A stretch of 55,169 bases of DNA from G963674505 sp964575975 (GTDB lineage Bacteria > Desulfobacterota > Desulfobacteria > Desulfobacterales > SKZT01), in contig CAZNTU010000012.1 in NCBI GenBank assembly GCA_964575975.1, forward strand, positions 1 to 55,169, written 5' to 3'. The first letter of the stretch is position 1; each line of letters begins with the position of its first letter. Both the position numbers and the translations under genes were made by a program. The notes under the pieces were generated by a model that had not been told where the DNA came from, did no database searches, and was given only the letters and a program-made list of their open reading frames with translations. Shown here piece after piece: positions 1 to 9,277 of the stretch.

Positions 1-2
1 AA

Positions 3-425
3 AGGACGCCGATATTGACTAGCTTTTCGCTTGCGAGGATCGTTATGGATTCCCTCCCCAAGAAGGCGGCTTCAAAGCCCCGAAGGATTCATCCGGCCAC
101 GCGGGTTTTCATGAGCTTGAGAATCGCGGTGAACCGGGAATTGGAAGCAGTGGAGAAGTTCATGGATACGGCGGCGGATTTGTTGAATCCGGGCGGAAGG
201 TTGTGCGTTTTGTCCTTCCATTCCTTGGAGGACCGGATAGTGAAGCATCGGATCAGAGCATTGGAGAAAGGTTGCGTATGCCCGGGCTCGTTTCCGAAAT
301 GCGTCTGCGGTTTCAGGCGAAAATTGCGTAATTTGACCGGAAAGCCCGTCCGTCCGACGCAAGCCGAGATAGAGACGAATCCGATGGCTCGGAGTACAAG
401 GCTGAGGGCGGCGGAGAGGGTGTGA
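3..425 (+). CDS. rsmH: 16S rRNA (cytosine-1402-N4)-methyltransferase, C-terminal part (5' end outside window)
   Basis: The reading frame is open from base 3, so the start lies upstream; about 140 C-terminal residues of a roughly 300-residue enzyme are present. RsmH (MraW) uses SAM to N4-methylate C1402 in the ribosomal P site. Visible family signatures are the HPATRVFMSLRIAVN block, the LSFHSLEDRIVK block and the terminal NPMARSTRLRAAER block; a Cys-rich stretch (CVCPGSFPKCVCGF) is also typical. It is the first gene of the dcw cluster and its TGA is directly followed by the TTG of ftsL. The assignment is secure. Confidence 0.95.
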   Translation, partial: RTPILTSFSLARIVMDSLPKKAASKPRRIHPATRVFMSLRIAVNRELEAVEKFMDTAADLLNPGGRLCVLSFHSLEDRIVKHRIRALEKGCVCPGSFPKCVCGFRRKLRNLTGKPVRPTQAEIETNPMARSTRLRAAERV

Positions 426-734
426 TTGTGGAATCGGATGAGCAATCGGAATAACAAGAATTCGAAAAGCGGGAAATTCGCCGGCATTCTGACGATCATA
501 ATGGCGTTGTTTGTGATGGAGCTGTTTTTTTGCACTTGGTGCAGGGTTCAGAGCCGATACTACAGGTACGAGATCAACAGGAAAAAAGCCGAGCAGCAGG
601 AGTTGATAAAGGTACAACGGAGTTATCGTGTCGAGATCGAGCGATTGAAAGCCCCGGACAGGCTTGGGAAAATCGCGAGGGAAAAACTCGGGCTTCGTCC
701 GCCCAGTTCCGGACAAGTGATTGTTTTGCCATGA
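426..734 (+). CDS. ftsL: cell division protein FtsL
   Basis: A 102-residue bitopic protein with a short basic cytoplasmic tail, one membrane segment (about residues 17-36) and a periplasmic coiled coil (about 40-80), ending in a segment with KIAREKLGLRPP, the usual FtsL/DivIC-type tail. In the divisome FtsL pairs with FtsB and connects FtsQ to FtsWI. The TTG start at 426 immediately follows the rsmH stop and has GGAGAGGG five bases upstream; an in-frame ATG at 438 is the alternative. The stop overlaps the ftsI start in ATGA. FtsL is poorly conserved, so the name rests on size, topology and position between rsmH and ftsI. Confidence 0.85.
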   Translation: MWNRMSNRNNKNSKSGKFAGILTIIMALFVMELFFCTWCRVQSRYYRYEINRKKAEQQELIKVQRSYRVEIERLKAPDRLGKIAREKLGLRPPSSGQVIVLP

Positions 735-2473
735 GAACGAAAAAACAAAAAAGCGACGGAATAAGATTGCGAGTCCTTTTTTTGGGAATCGGTTTCGCTC
801 TGTTTTTCGGTGCGATCGCAGCCAGGGCGGTACAACTGCACTTGTTTATGGGACCTTCCTTGTCCGCGAAAGCCGACGGCCAAGTGAAGAGGGAGGTCAA
901 TTCGACGGGCGAGCGAGGGATCATTTACGACGCGAACATGGGCAAATTGGCGATCAGCGTCGATATCACCTCCATCGGGGCGCATCCGGGGCAAGTGAAG
1001 GATCCCGTTGCTACGGCGGACGCGTTGGCCGAAGCTCTCGACTTGGATCGCAAGGCGGTCAGGGAGAAGTTTTCGTCGACGAGTCCGTTCGTGTGGGTTG
1101 CCAGACATGCGACTCCCGGCGAGGTTGATCAAGTCGTGTCCCTGGATTTGCCGGGGGTCGTCTTCAAGCCGGAGTACAGTCGTTTTTATCCGTACAAGTC
1201 CATTGCTTCCCATGTGATCGGTTTTGCGGGGATAGACGGACGCGGTCTCGAAGGAATCGAGTTTTACTACGACAGGGTGCTGAAAGGCGGGCAGGCCCGG
1301 ATCAGGATTGTCCGGGACGCCTTGGGAAGGGTGCTTGGCCTGGAAAGCGAAACCGACATGGATCACAGCGGGAAAAACTTGGTTTTGACGATCGACCGGA
1401 CCATACAGTACATTACCGAAACCGCTTTGGAGGAGGCTGTGAATGATGGCCGGGCGAAAAGCGGGATTGCGATCGTCATGGACCCGAAAACCGGGGCGGT
1501 GCTGGCATTGGCTCACTATCCCTTTTTCAACCCGAACAATTACGGCGAGCATTCGCGGGACGAATGGAGAAACCGGGCGATCACGGACCCGTTCGAGCCC
1601 GGTTCGACGATGAAAATCTTCAGCGCGGCCGCTGCCCTCGAGTCGGGGGCCGTAGGAAGGAAAACGACTTTCTATTGCGAAAACGGCGCCTACAGGATCG
1701 GAAGAAACGTGGTTCACGACACGCACAAGTACGCATGGCTGACGGTGGAGGAAATCGTGAAATATTCGAGCAATATCGGCGCCACGAAGCTAGGCGAAAT
1801 CATGGGGTCGGAAAAACTTCACCGAACTTTGAAAGATTTCGGTTTCGGCGAGTTGACCGGCATCGATTGTCCCGGCGAGACGCCCGGAATGCTTTCGTCC
1901 TATCAGCGTTGGACGAGGATCGACGCTGCGACCATATCTTTCGGGCAGGGCATTGCGGTGTCGGCCATCCAGTTGGTTGCGGCCGTAAGTGCCATCGCCA
2001 ACGGCGGCGTTCTCATGAAGCCGTTCATAGCGCGGGCGATCACGGACAAAAACGGCGCGCTGGTGGAAAAATTTGGGCCGAAGGAGATCCGGAGAGCCGT
2101 TTCGCAGGAAACGGCCGACACGATGGCGAGCATATTGGCGACGGTGACCGCGGAGGGCGGCACCGGAACCAGCGCGGCAATGGAAGGATACCAGGTTTGC
2201 GGAAAGACCGGCACAGCCCAGAAGATCGGGGAAAACGGAACCTATGTGAAGGGGCGGTACGTGGCGTCCTTCGTGGGGTTCGTTCCCCAAAAGAATCCGG
2301 AACTGACCATATTCGTGATGCTCGACGAACCTAAAAAATCCATTTATGGAGGAGTGGTCGCGGCCCCGGCCTTCAAGAAGATCGCTCTTCAGACATTGAA
2401 CTACTTGAACGTGGCGCCCGGCGGCAAAAGCGACGGCCTGACGGCCATGAAGGACAAAGAGGCGAAGGGATGA
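731..2473 (+). CDS. ftsI: septal peptidoglycan transpeptidase FtsI (PBP3)
   Basis: A 580-residue class B penicillin-binding protein that cross-links septal peptidoglycan together with FtsW. An N-terminal membrane anchor (about residues 14-36) is followed by the PBP dimerisation domain (about 55-205) and the transpeptidase domain. Active-site motifs are STMK at 292-295 (nucleophile S292, K295), SSN at 346-348 and KTGT at 492-495. There is no C-terminal PASTA repeat. The frame is open further upstream, but ATG 731 overlaps the ftsL stop as ATGA and gives the expected N-terminus, so that start is chosen. The stop in turn overlaps murE, consistent with translational coupling. Confidence 0.96.
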   Translation: MRTKKQKSDGIRLRVLFLGIGFALFFGAIAARAVQLHLFMGPSLSAKADGQVKREVNSTGERGIIYDANMGKLAISVDITSIGAHPGQVKDPVATADALAEALDLDRKAVREKFSSTSPFVWVARHATPGEVDQVVSLDLPGVVFKPEYSRFYPYKSIASHVIGFAGIDGRGLEGIEFYYDRVLKGGQARIRIVRDALGRVLGLESETDMDHSGKNLVLTIDRTIQYITETALEEAVNDGRAKSGIAIVMDPKTGAVLALAHYPFFNPNNYGEHSRDEWRNRAITDPFEPGSTMKIFSAAAALESGAVGRKTTFYCENGAYRIGRNVVHDTHKYAWLTVEEIVKYSSNIGATKLGEIMGSEKLHRTLKDFGFGELTGIDCPGETPGMLSSYQRWTRIDAATISFGQGIAVSAIQLVAAVSAIANGGVLMKPFIARAITDKNGALVEKFGPKEIRRAVSQETADTMASILATVTAEGGTGTSAAMEGYQVCGKTGTAQKIGENGTYVKGRYVASFVGFVPQKNPELTIFVMLDEPKKSIYGGVVAAPAFKKIALQTLNYLNVAPGGKSDGLTAMKDKEAKG

Positions 2474-4050
2474 AGCTGAGTTCTCTGATCGAGGGGTTGC
2501 CTGTCGCAAGTATCGTCGGATCCAAGGGCGAGGTGGAAATCGAGCCGAGATCGGAATCGAATCCCTACTCCGTCGAAGCCGTGGAGCAAACGGCGCTCGA
2601 CCCGGAGATTTCGTCGGTGCATTGCCGGGCGCAGGATGTCCGGCCGGGCGGCGTTTTCGTGGCCATACCCGGCTTGAAGGCCGACGGCCACGATTTCATC
2701 GACTTGGCCGTCGAAAAGGGAGCCGCGGCCGTTGTCGCCCGGAGACCAGCCAAGACCGGAGCGACGACGGTTGTTGTCGATGACCCGAGGAAAGCGCTTG
2801 CTTTCCTTTCGGCGCGTTTTTACGGAAATCCGTCGGAAAAGCTGGTAGTCGTGGGAATCACGGGAACGAACGGAAAGACCACGACCTCCTATCTTGTGGA
2901 AAGCATTCTGAGGGCGGCCGGTTATAACGTCGGGGTGATCGGAACGATCAACTACCGGTTCGGCGGCAAAATGCTCGACAATCCGGTAACCACTCCCGAA
3001 TCCCTGGATTTGCAGCGCATGCTGGCCGAAATGGCGGCCGAGAAAGTGACCCATGTTGTCATGGAGGTCTCGTCCCACGCCATCGACCTTCACAGGATCG
3101 ATTGTTGCTGGATGGATGTCGGAGTGTTTACCAATTTATCCCAGGACCACCTCGACTATCACGGGGACATGGAAACGTACTGGTCTTGCAAGAGAAGATT
3201 TTTCACGGAACATTTGGTCTCGGGTCCCAAGAGAGTTCGCGCCAAGGCCGTCGTGAATTGCGGCGATGACAGGGGCAAGCTGCTGTTCGCCGAGTTTTCG
3301 TCCAACGGGGTGTCCGTGGGCAAGTCTTCTCTCGATATGGTCCGCGCCGAGAACGTCGAAATGGACGTGGCGGGGACGAGATGCGCGATAGCAACGCCTT
3401 GCGGGAAGTTCCGGATCGGATCGAGCCTCGTGGGGGAATTCAACATCGAAAACATCCTGGCGGCGGTGGGGGTCGGCGTTTCGTTGAATCTTTCGACCAC
3501 AAGCATGGAAAAAGGGATAGGGAACTTGGAAAGCGTGCCAGGCCGACTTGAAAGGATACCTAATGACATGGGGCGGCATGTCTATGTCGATTACGCGCAC
3601 ACCCCGGACGCTCTGGAAAACGTGTTGAAATCCCTGAAGTCCCTCGCGCCCGGCAGGCTGATTTGCGTTTTCGGGTGCGGTGGAGACCGGGATAGAGGAA
3701 AGCGTCCGCTGATGGGAAAGATCGCCGCCAAATTGTGCGACCTTTGCATTGTAACTTCGGACAACCCTCGTTCCGAATCCTCTTTGGAAATCATCGAGCA
3801 AATCTTGGAGGGGGTTCGGGAGGAGGGAGGCAGATCGTATGCCGTTTCGGAAGTCGCCGCCGGAGTGGCCGAAAAGGGCTACGCGGTGGCGCCCGATCGC
3901 CGAAACGCCATACGGTTGGCCGTGCGTACTTCCCTGTCCGGCGATACGGTTTTGATCGCGGGAAAGGGTCATGAAGCCTACCAGATCGTCGGAGGCAAGA
4001 CCTTTCCGTTCGACGACCGGTTGGAAGCTAAAATGGTTTTGTCAAAATAA
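2470..4050 (+). CDS. murE: UDP-MurNAc-tripeptide synthetase (meso-DAP adding)
   Basis: A 526-residue Mur ligase that adds the third amino acid to UDP-MurNAc-L-Ala-D-Glu using ATP, in the cytoplasm. The P-loop TGTNGKTT is at about residues 131-138. The substrate-selecting motif is DNPR at about 431-434, which in this family indicates meso-diaminopimelate rather than lysine. The N-terminal domain carries a short extension before the usual UDP-binding fold. The start overlaps the ftsI stop (ATGA). Eighty bases without a gene separate it from murF, one of the larger gaps in the cluster. The assignment is secure; the amino-acid preference follows from the motif. Confidence 0.96.
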   Translation: MKLSSLIEGLPVASIVGSKGEVEIEPRSESNPYSVEAVEQTALDPEISSVHCRAQDVRPGGVFVAIPGLKADGHDFIDLAVEKGAAAVVARRPAKTGATTVVVDDPRKALAFLSARFYGNPSEKLVVVGITGTNGKTTTSYLVESILRAAGYNVGVIGTINYRFGGKMLDNPVTTPESLDLQRMLAEMAAEKVTHVVMEVSSHAIDLHRIDCCWMDVGVFTNLSQDHLDYHGDMETYWSCKRRFFTEHLVSGPKRVRAKAVVNCGDDRGKLLFAEFSSNGVSVGKSSLDMVRAENVEMDVAGTRCAIATPCGKFRIGSSLVGEFNIENILAAVGVGVSLNLSTTSMEKGIGNLESVPGRLERIPNDMGRHVYVDYAHTPDALENVLKSLKSLAPGRLICVFGCGGDRDRGKRPLMGKIAAKLCDLCIVTSDNPRSESSLEIIEQILEGVREEGGRSYAVSEVAAGVAEKGYAVAPDRRNAIRLAVRTSLSGDTVLIAGKGHEAYQIVGGKTFPFDDRLEAKMVLSK

Positions 4051-4130
4051 TCAAGGTGCGAAAAACGGCGGTTCGAAGCGCGTTTTAGTGCGGATATTCA
4101 CCTTATTGGAATGGATCGGGACGACAAGCA

Positions 4131-5540
4131 ATGATATTCAACATACCTTGGACGACGTCCGAAATTCTGGAGGCGACCGGTGGCTCGTTGATAGCCGGCG
4201 AGCCGGAATCTACGTTCGAGAAAGTATCCATAGATTCCAGGAACATCGCGGAAAAAGATCTGTTCGTGGCGATCGAGGGGGAGCGTCACGACGGGCACGG
4301 CTTTGTCGAAGAGGTCGCTGCGACGGGCGTTCGGGGCGCGGTAGTCGCCAAGGCGAAGGCGGGTCTTTTCGACAAGGAAGAATTTTCGCGCCGGGGGATG
4401 GTTCTGATCGGCGTGGAGGACACGACCCGCGCCTTGGGGGACATGGCCTTTTACAATCGGAACCGCTCCGGCGTGCGGGTAATCGCGGCGACCGGTTCCA
4501 ACGGAAAGACCACCACGCGGAAAATGACCGCCGCCGTGATCCGAAGACGGTTTTCCGCGTTTTCCAGCAAGGGGAACTTCAACAATCAGATCGGCCTGCC
4601 CTTGTCCCTTCTGGGGCTTGCGCCCGAACACCGGTGGGCGGTAGTGGAACTGGGCGCCAATCATCCGGGGGAAATTTCCTATCTGGCCCGCATTTGCAGG
4701 CCCGATATCGCCATAGTCACCAACGTGGGCCCGGCGCATTTGGAGGGCTTCGGCTCTCTGGAGGGCGTGGCGTCGGCCAAAGGCGAAATTCTGGACCGGT
4801 TGGCCCCGGATGGAACAGCCGTTTTGAACGCCGACGACGAACGAGTCGCCGCCATGGCCGGCAGAGCACCCGGAGAGGTGCTTTTCTACGGGCTTTCGGA
4901 AAATGCCCGCGTTCGGGCTTCTCGGGTGGAATATTTCCCGATGGCTTCGCGGTTTGCGCTCAGTACACCCAAGGATGAAATTTCCGTAGAGATCAAGGCG
5001 CCCGGCGCATTCATGGTTTTGAACGCGTTGGCCGCTGCCTCCGCCGGCTATCTGGCGGGGGTGGAGGCCGAAGAGATCAAAAGGGCGCTGGAGGTCGATT
5101 TCAAACCCGCCCCCGGCAGGATGAACGTCTTCCGGACCGAATCCGGGATCAATATCGTCGACGACGCCTACAACGCCAACTTGGAATCCATGAAAGGGGC
5201 TTTGAAGGCTTTGGAGTCGATGAGAGAAGGCAGTAGAAGCGCATTCGTCGCGGGGGACATGTTCGAACTGGGAGAGCATGCGCCCGCTCTTCACGAACAA
5301 CTCGGCCGCCTGGCGGCCGATTCGAAGATTTCCAGGCTGTACGCGGTCGGCGCGAACGCGTCGAAGGTCGCCGATGGCGCTTTGGCCGCCGGCATGCCGC
5401 CCGAGGGAATTTTCGTCGGAGAAAAGGAGGAAGTTCTCGAAGACTTGAAACAGTGGCTTCGCCCCGGCGACTGGGCTCTGGTCAAGGGCTCCAGGGGCAT
5501 GCGAATGGAACAGATAATAGAAGGACTAAAACAGGACTAA
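4131..5540 (+). CDS. murF: UDP-MurNAc-tripeptide:D-Ala-D-Ala ligase
   Basis: A 469-residue Mur ligase that attaches D-Ala-D-Ala to complete the UDP-MurNAc-pentapeptide. The N-terminal MurF domain contains the SIDSRN motif near residue 38. The P-loop TGSNGKTT is at about 121-128. The central domain holds ELGANHPGEI and the C-terminal domain has DDAYNANLESM and FVAGDMFELGE, all typical. It starts at ATG 4131, 80 bases after murE, and ends 11 bases before mraY. Position and motifs agree. Confidence 0.96.
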   Translation: MIFNIPWTTSEILEATGGSLIAGEPESTFEKVSIDSRNIAEKDLFVAIEGERHDGHGFVEEVAATGVRGAVVAKAKAGLFDKEEFSRRGMVLIGVEDTTRALGDMAFYNRNRSGVRVIAATGSNGKTTTRKMTAAVIRRRFSAFSSKGNFNNQIGLPLSLLGLAPEHRWAVVELGANHPGEISYLARICRPDIAIVTNVGPAHLEGFGSLEGVASAKGEILDRLAPDGTAVLNADDERVAAMAGRAPGEVLFYGLSENARVRASRVEYFPMASRFALSTPKDEISVEIKAPGAFMVLNALAAASAGYLAGVEAEEIKRALEVDFKPAPGRMNVFRTESGINIVDDAYNANLESMKGALKALESMREGSRSAFVAGDMFELGEHAPALHEQLGRLAADSKISRLYAVGANASKVADGALAAGMPPEGIFVGEKEEVLEDLKQWLRPGDWALVKGSRGMRMEQIIEGLKQD

Positions 5541-5551
5541 CGGTTTTTTTA

Positions 5552-6631
5552 ATGCTCTACCATTTACTATATCCGCTTCATACGACGTTTTCGGCATTCA
5601 ACGTCTTCCGGTACATCACTTTCAGGACCATTTACGCGGGCCTGACGGCGCTTTTGATTTGCTTTATCGTTGGCCCTTGGGTCATCGGCAAGCTGCGGCA
5701 GATGCAGATAGGCCAGTATATCCGGGAGGACGGCCCGGCCGACCACCGGAAAAAAGCGGGCACCCCCACCATGGGGGGCATTCTGGTTCTTTTTTCGGTG
5801 ACCGTCTCTACGCTTCTCTGGGCCAACCTGGCCAATCCCTACGTCTGGATTGCGCTGGGATGCACCTTGGCTTTCGGCTTGATCGGGTTCATGGACGATT
5901 ATTTGAAACTGGTGAAAAAGCGAAACCTAGGGTTCGGCGTGAAGGGCAAGTTCGGGGTTCAGATAGCCGTGGCCCTTGTGGCCGGAATACTGGTCTACGA
6001 AATTCCGGATTTTTCCACCACGGTGACCGTGCCTTTTTTCAAGAATTTACAGCCGGACCTGGGGTGGGGGTATATCCTGTTCGCCGTTTTGGTGATCGTG
6101 GGAGCGTCCAACGCGGTCAACCTGACCGACGGTTTGGACGGCCTGGCGATCGGGCCGGTGGTGGTCGCGGCTGCCGCTTACATGCTTTTCGCGTACGTGG
6201 CCGGGCATATAAAGATAGCGGAATATCTTCAGATTCCCTACGTGGCGGGCGTAGGGGAGGTCACGATCTTTTGCGCGGCGCTGGCCGGCGCGGGGATGGG
6301 CTTTTTGTGGTTCAACGCTTATCCCGCTCAAATGTTCATGGGCGACACCGGCTCCCTGTCCTTGGGGGCGGCTCTCGGTTCGGTGGCGGTCATAACGAAG
6401 CAGGAGATTCTCCTGGTGATCGTCGGGGGACTTTTTGTCATCGAGGCTCTTTCGGTCATTTTCCAAGTCGGTTTTTTCAAACTGACCCATGGAAAGAGGA
6501 TTTTCCGGATGGCCCCTCTGCACCATCATTTTGAACTGAAGGGCTGGGAGGAACCGAAGGTTTGCGTGCGTTTTTGGATTATCGCCATCACATTGGCGTT
6601 GATTTCGCTGAGTACATTAAAATTGAGATAA
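5552..6631 (+). CDS. mraY: phospho-MurNAc-pentapeptide translocase
   Basis: A 359-residue polytopic membrane enzyme (about ten hydrophobic segments) that transfers phospho-MurNAc-pentapeptide to undecaprenyl phosphate, giving lipid I. Family motifs seen are GTPTMGG, the acidic FMDDYLKL, NLTDGLDGLAIG, FMGDTGSLSLG and HHHFELKGW near the C-terminus. The frame is open upstream into murF, but ATG 5552 gives the family N-terminus (MLYHLLYPL) and the usual length, so it is preferred. It lies between murF and murD. Confidence 0.96.
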   Translation: MLYHLLYPLHTTFSAFNVFRYITFRTIYAGLTALLICFIVGPWVIGKLRQMQIGQYIREDGPADHRKKAGTPTMGGILVLFSVTVSTLLWANLANPYVWIALGCTLAFGLIGFMDDYLKLVKKRNLGFGVKGKFGVQIAVALVAGILVYEIPDFSTTVTVPFFKNLQPDLGWGYILFAVLVIVGASNAVNLTDGLDGLAIGPVVVAAAAYMLFAYVAGHIKIAEYLQIPYVAGVGEVTIFCAALAGAGMGFLWFNAYPAQMFMGDTGSLSLGAALGSVAVITKQEILLVIVGGLFVIEALSVIFQVGFFKLTHGKRIFRMAPLHHHFELKGWEEPKVCVRFWIIAITLALISLSTLKLR

Positions 6632-6652
6632 AAGGATTTAAATACGGCTTTT

Positions 6653-8086
6653 ATGAACCTGGAAGGCAAACATATCGCGGTGGTCGGGTTAGGCGTGAGC
6701 GGCGAGGCGACTGCCCGTTTTTTAAACAGGCGCGGCGCGGTCGTGACCGCGACCGACGATTCGATTTCCGAAAGGCTCAAGAACGTCTCGGAAAAGCTGT
6801 CGGCCGAAGGAATCTCGGTGAAGTTGGGCGGAAGCGGGGCGGATTGCTTCGATAAGGCGGACATGATTGTCATAAGTCCGGGCGTGCCGCACACGCTTGC
6901 CCCTTTCGAGAGGGCGCGGCAAAGAGGAATCCCCGTCCTGGGAGAAATCGAACTTGCCTCCAGGTTCGTAAAAGCCCCTGTGGCGGCGGTCACCGGCACT
7001 AACGGCAAGACAACGGTTACGACCCTTCTGGGCGAAATGCTCGAAAGGTCCGGTCTGAAAACCTTTGTCGGCGGCAACATTGGATATCCGCTGATCGAAT
7101 ACGCGGACGGCGACCAGAGGGCCGACCTCGTGGTCTTGGAGCTGAGCAGCTTCCAGCTTGACACGATCGATTCGTTCAGAGCCCATGTCTCCGTGGTGTT
7201 GAACGTCACGGACGATCACATGGACCGATACCCTGACTTCAAGGCCTACGCCGATTCCAAGGGCCGGATTTTCGAAAATCAGACCTCCGGGGACTTCGCG
7301 GTCTTGAACGGCTCCGACGCTGTCGTCAAGAACATGGCGGACAGAATCGGAGCCAGAAAGCTGTTCTTTTCGAGAGAATCGATGGAGAGCCTCGGATTTG
7401 GAAACGATTTTGCCGTCGTGCGTGCGGGAAACGGGTCGGCGGGCCCGCGAATGAATATCCGGTTTGACGGCCGAAAGTCTTTGGATTTGGACATGTCGAT
7501 ATTTACGCCCGTTGGAATTCACAATTTGGAAAACGCAGCCTCCGCCGCATTGGCGGCGTTGGCGGCAGGGGGCACCGCCGAAGGCGTGGTTTCCGCGCTG
7601 CGAGATTTCAAGGGCCTGCCCCACCGTCTGCAAAGGGTGGCATTGGTCCGAGGGGTCGAATTTATAAACGACAGCAAGGCTACCAACACCGACGCGGCGG
7701 TGAAGGCGATCGAGACGTTCGACCGTCCCCAGGTCGTCATCATGGGGGGGAGGGACAAGGATGGCGATTTTACCGCTTTGAAGGAAGTCGTGAGGAAAAA
7801 GGTGCGGCGGCTGATCCTGATCGGAGAGGCTGCGGAAAAATTGGAAGGCGTTTTGACGGGGTGCGCTCCGATCGCGAAGGCATTCTCCATGGAGGACGCC
7901 GTGAACAAGGCTTTCGAGACTTCGGTGCCGGGCGACGTAGTTCTTCTCGCACCGGCTTGCGCCAGTTTCGACATGTACGAAAACTACAAAAAAAGGGGCG
8001 AGGACTTCGGCCGGGCCGCCACCCTGTTGGCCTCGCGATCGGCGTCGGAACAACGACGGGAGCTTATGACGAATGGTCGTATATAA
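6653..8086 (+). CDS. murD: UDP-MurNAc-L-alanine:D-glutamate ligase
   Basis: A 477-residue Mur ligase adding D-glutamate to UDP-MurNAc-L-Ala. The N-terminal Rossmann-like domain starts with VVGLGVSGEATARFL. The P-loop TGTNGKTT is at about residues 114-121. The C-terminal domain carries the ND-SKATN motif (FINDSKATNTDA) and APACASFDMYENYKKRG near the end. It starts 21 bases after mraY and is followed after 12 bases by ftsW. It is slightly longer than the E. coli enzyme (about 438 residues), mostly through small insertions and a longer C-terminal tail. Confidence 0.96.
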   Translation: MNLEGKHIAVVGLGVSGEATARFLNRRGAVVTATDDSISERLKNVSEKLSAEGISVKLGGSGADCFDKADMIVISPGVPHTLAPFERARQRGIPVLGEIELASRFVKAPVAAVTGTNGKTTVTTLLGEMLERSGLKTFVGGNIGYPLIEYADGDQRADLVVLELSSFQLDTIDSFRAHVSVVLNVTDDHMDRYPDFKAYADSKGRIFENQTSGDFAVLNGSDAVVKNMADRIGARKLFFSRESMESLGFGNDFAVVRAGNGSAGPRMNIRFDGRKSLDLDMSIFTPVGIHNLENAASAALAALAAGGTAEGVVSALRDFKGLPHRLQRVALVRGVEFINDSKATNTDAAVKAIETFDRPQVVIMGGRDKDGDFTALKEVVRKKVRRLILIGEAAEKLEGVLTGCAPIAKAFSMEDAVNKAFETSVPGDVVLLAPACASFDMYENYKKRGEDFGRAATLLASRSASEQRRELMTNGRI

Positions 8087-8098
8087 ATAAGGTGCGCC

Positions 8099-9277
8099 AT
8101 GACCGAAAAAGAAGCCGTTGAAAAAGAGACAAGACAGGTAAAAAGGACGACGAAAAGACGGCCGGGACCGCTGGACGCGATCCTCGCCCAAGGCGGCTAC
8201 GATATGAACATCCTGTTTCCCGTGCTCTTTCTGGTGGGGATCGGGATGGTAATGGTGTACAGCGCCAGTTCGGCCATAGCGGTGAAAAAGTTCGGAAGCG
8301 ACTTCTTTTTCCTTCGGAAACAGGCGATGTTTGCCGCAGTCGGGATCTTGGCGCTGGTTTTCTGCCGCTACTTTCCATTCAAAGTTTACAAGCCCCTGAC
8401 GTATCCTTTTCTTGTTCTCGCGATGGCCCTGCTGGCGGTCACGCACGCGCCCGGAATAGGCCACAGCGCCGGAGGCGCCAGCCGATGGATACGCTTCGGA
8501 GGATTCACGTTCCAACCGTCCGAAGTGGCGAGGCTTGCCCTGATATTCTACTTGGCCTATTCCCTAAGCAAAAAGCACGAGAAAATCAGGACGTTCGCCA
8601 TCGGTTTCGTACCTCACGTCATCGTGCTCGGAGCTTTCGGAGCGCTGCTCGTCTCCCAGCCGGATTTCGGAACCGTGCTCATCTTTTGCGCCATTTCGTG
8701 GATCATGATGTTCGTGGGGGGCGTGAGGATCATCCATTTGGCGACCCCGCTCGTCTTGATGCTTCCGCTTCTGGGATACGTAATGATCAAGGAACCGTAC
8801 CGACTCGAAAGGCTCTTGTCCTTTTGGGACCCTTGGCAGTACGCCGCCGACGGCGGCTATCAGATCATTCACTCTCTGATGGCCTTCGGTTCCGGAGGAC
8901 TATGGGGGGCGGGGGTGGGACAGAGCTATCAGAAACTGTTCTATCTGCCCGAGTCCCACACGGACTTCATCTTCTCGGTCGTCGGCGAAGAGGCTGGGCT
9001 TCTGGGGGTCTTGTTCATCCTGAGCATGTACGTTCTGATCATATGGCGCGGTTTGGCGATTTCGGCCAAAGCGACGGATCGGTATGCTTCGTTGGTCGCG
9101 GCCGGGATCACGGCCTCTTTCGCCCTGCAGGTCTGCATAAATACGGGGGTCGCATTGGGGCTTCTGCCGACCAAAGGGCTGACTCTTCCGTTTTTAAGCT
9201 ACGGAGGGACTTCGCTTCTCTTAAACATGGCGGCTATGGGAATCTTGATGAACATAGGGGGCTCTCTTAAAAAATGA
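8099..9277 (+). CDS. ftsW: septal peptidoglycan glycosyltransferase FtsW (SEDS family)
   Basis: A 392-residue polytopic SEDS protein with about ten membrane segments that polymerises lipid II at the septum with FtsI. A charged cytoplasmic N-terminal tail of about 35 residues precedes the first segment. Family motifs seen: QPSEVARLALIFYLAYSL, SQPDFGTVLIF, SHTDFIFSVVGEEAGLLG and LTLPFLSYGGTSLLLN at the C-terminus. The stop overlaps the murG start as ATGA. The location between murD and murG supports FtsW over the paralogues RodA and SpoVE. Confidence 0.95.
   Translation: MTEKEAVEKETRQVKRTTKRRPGPLDAILAQGGYDMNILFPVLFLVGIGMVMVYSASSAIAVKKFGSDFFFLRKQAMFAAVGILALVFCRYFPFKVYKPLTYPFLVLAMALLAVTHAPGIGHSAGGASRWIRFGGFTFQPSEVARLALIFYLAYSLSKKHEKIRTFAIGFVPHVIVLGAFGALLVSQPDFGTVLIFCAISWIMMFVGGVRIIHLATPLVLMLPLLGYVMIKEPYRLERLLSFWDPWQYAADGGYQIIHSLMAFGSGGLWGAGVGQSYQKLFYLPESHTDFIFSVVGEEAGLLGVLFILSMYVLIIWRGLAISAKATDRYASLVAAGITASFALQVCINTGVALGLLPTKGLTLPFLSYGGTSLLLNMAAMGILMNIGGSLKK

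Noticed and set aside
530..730. N-terminal extension of ftsI into ftsL
   Set aside because: The extra 67 codons are a frame-shifted reading of ftsL; ATG 731 with the ATGA overlap gives the normal membrane anchor.
6722..8515. A 597-codon minus-strand open frame opposite murD and ftsW
   Set aside because: It spans two conserved genes and the intergenic gap, with no family similarity; a shadow of codon bias.
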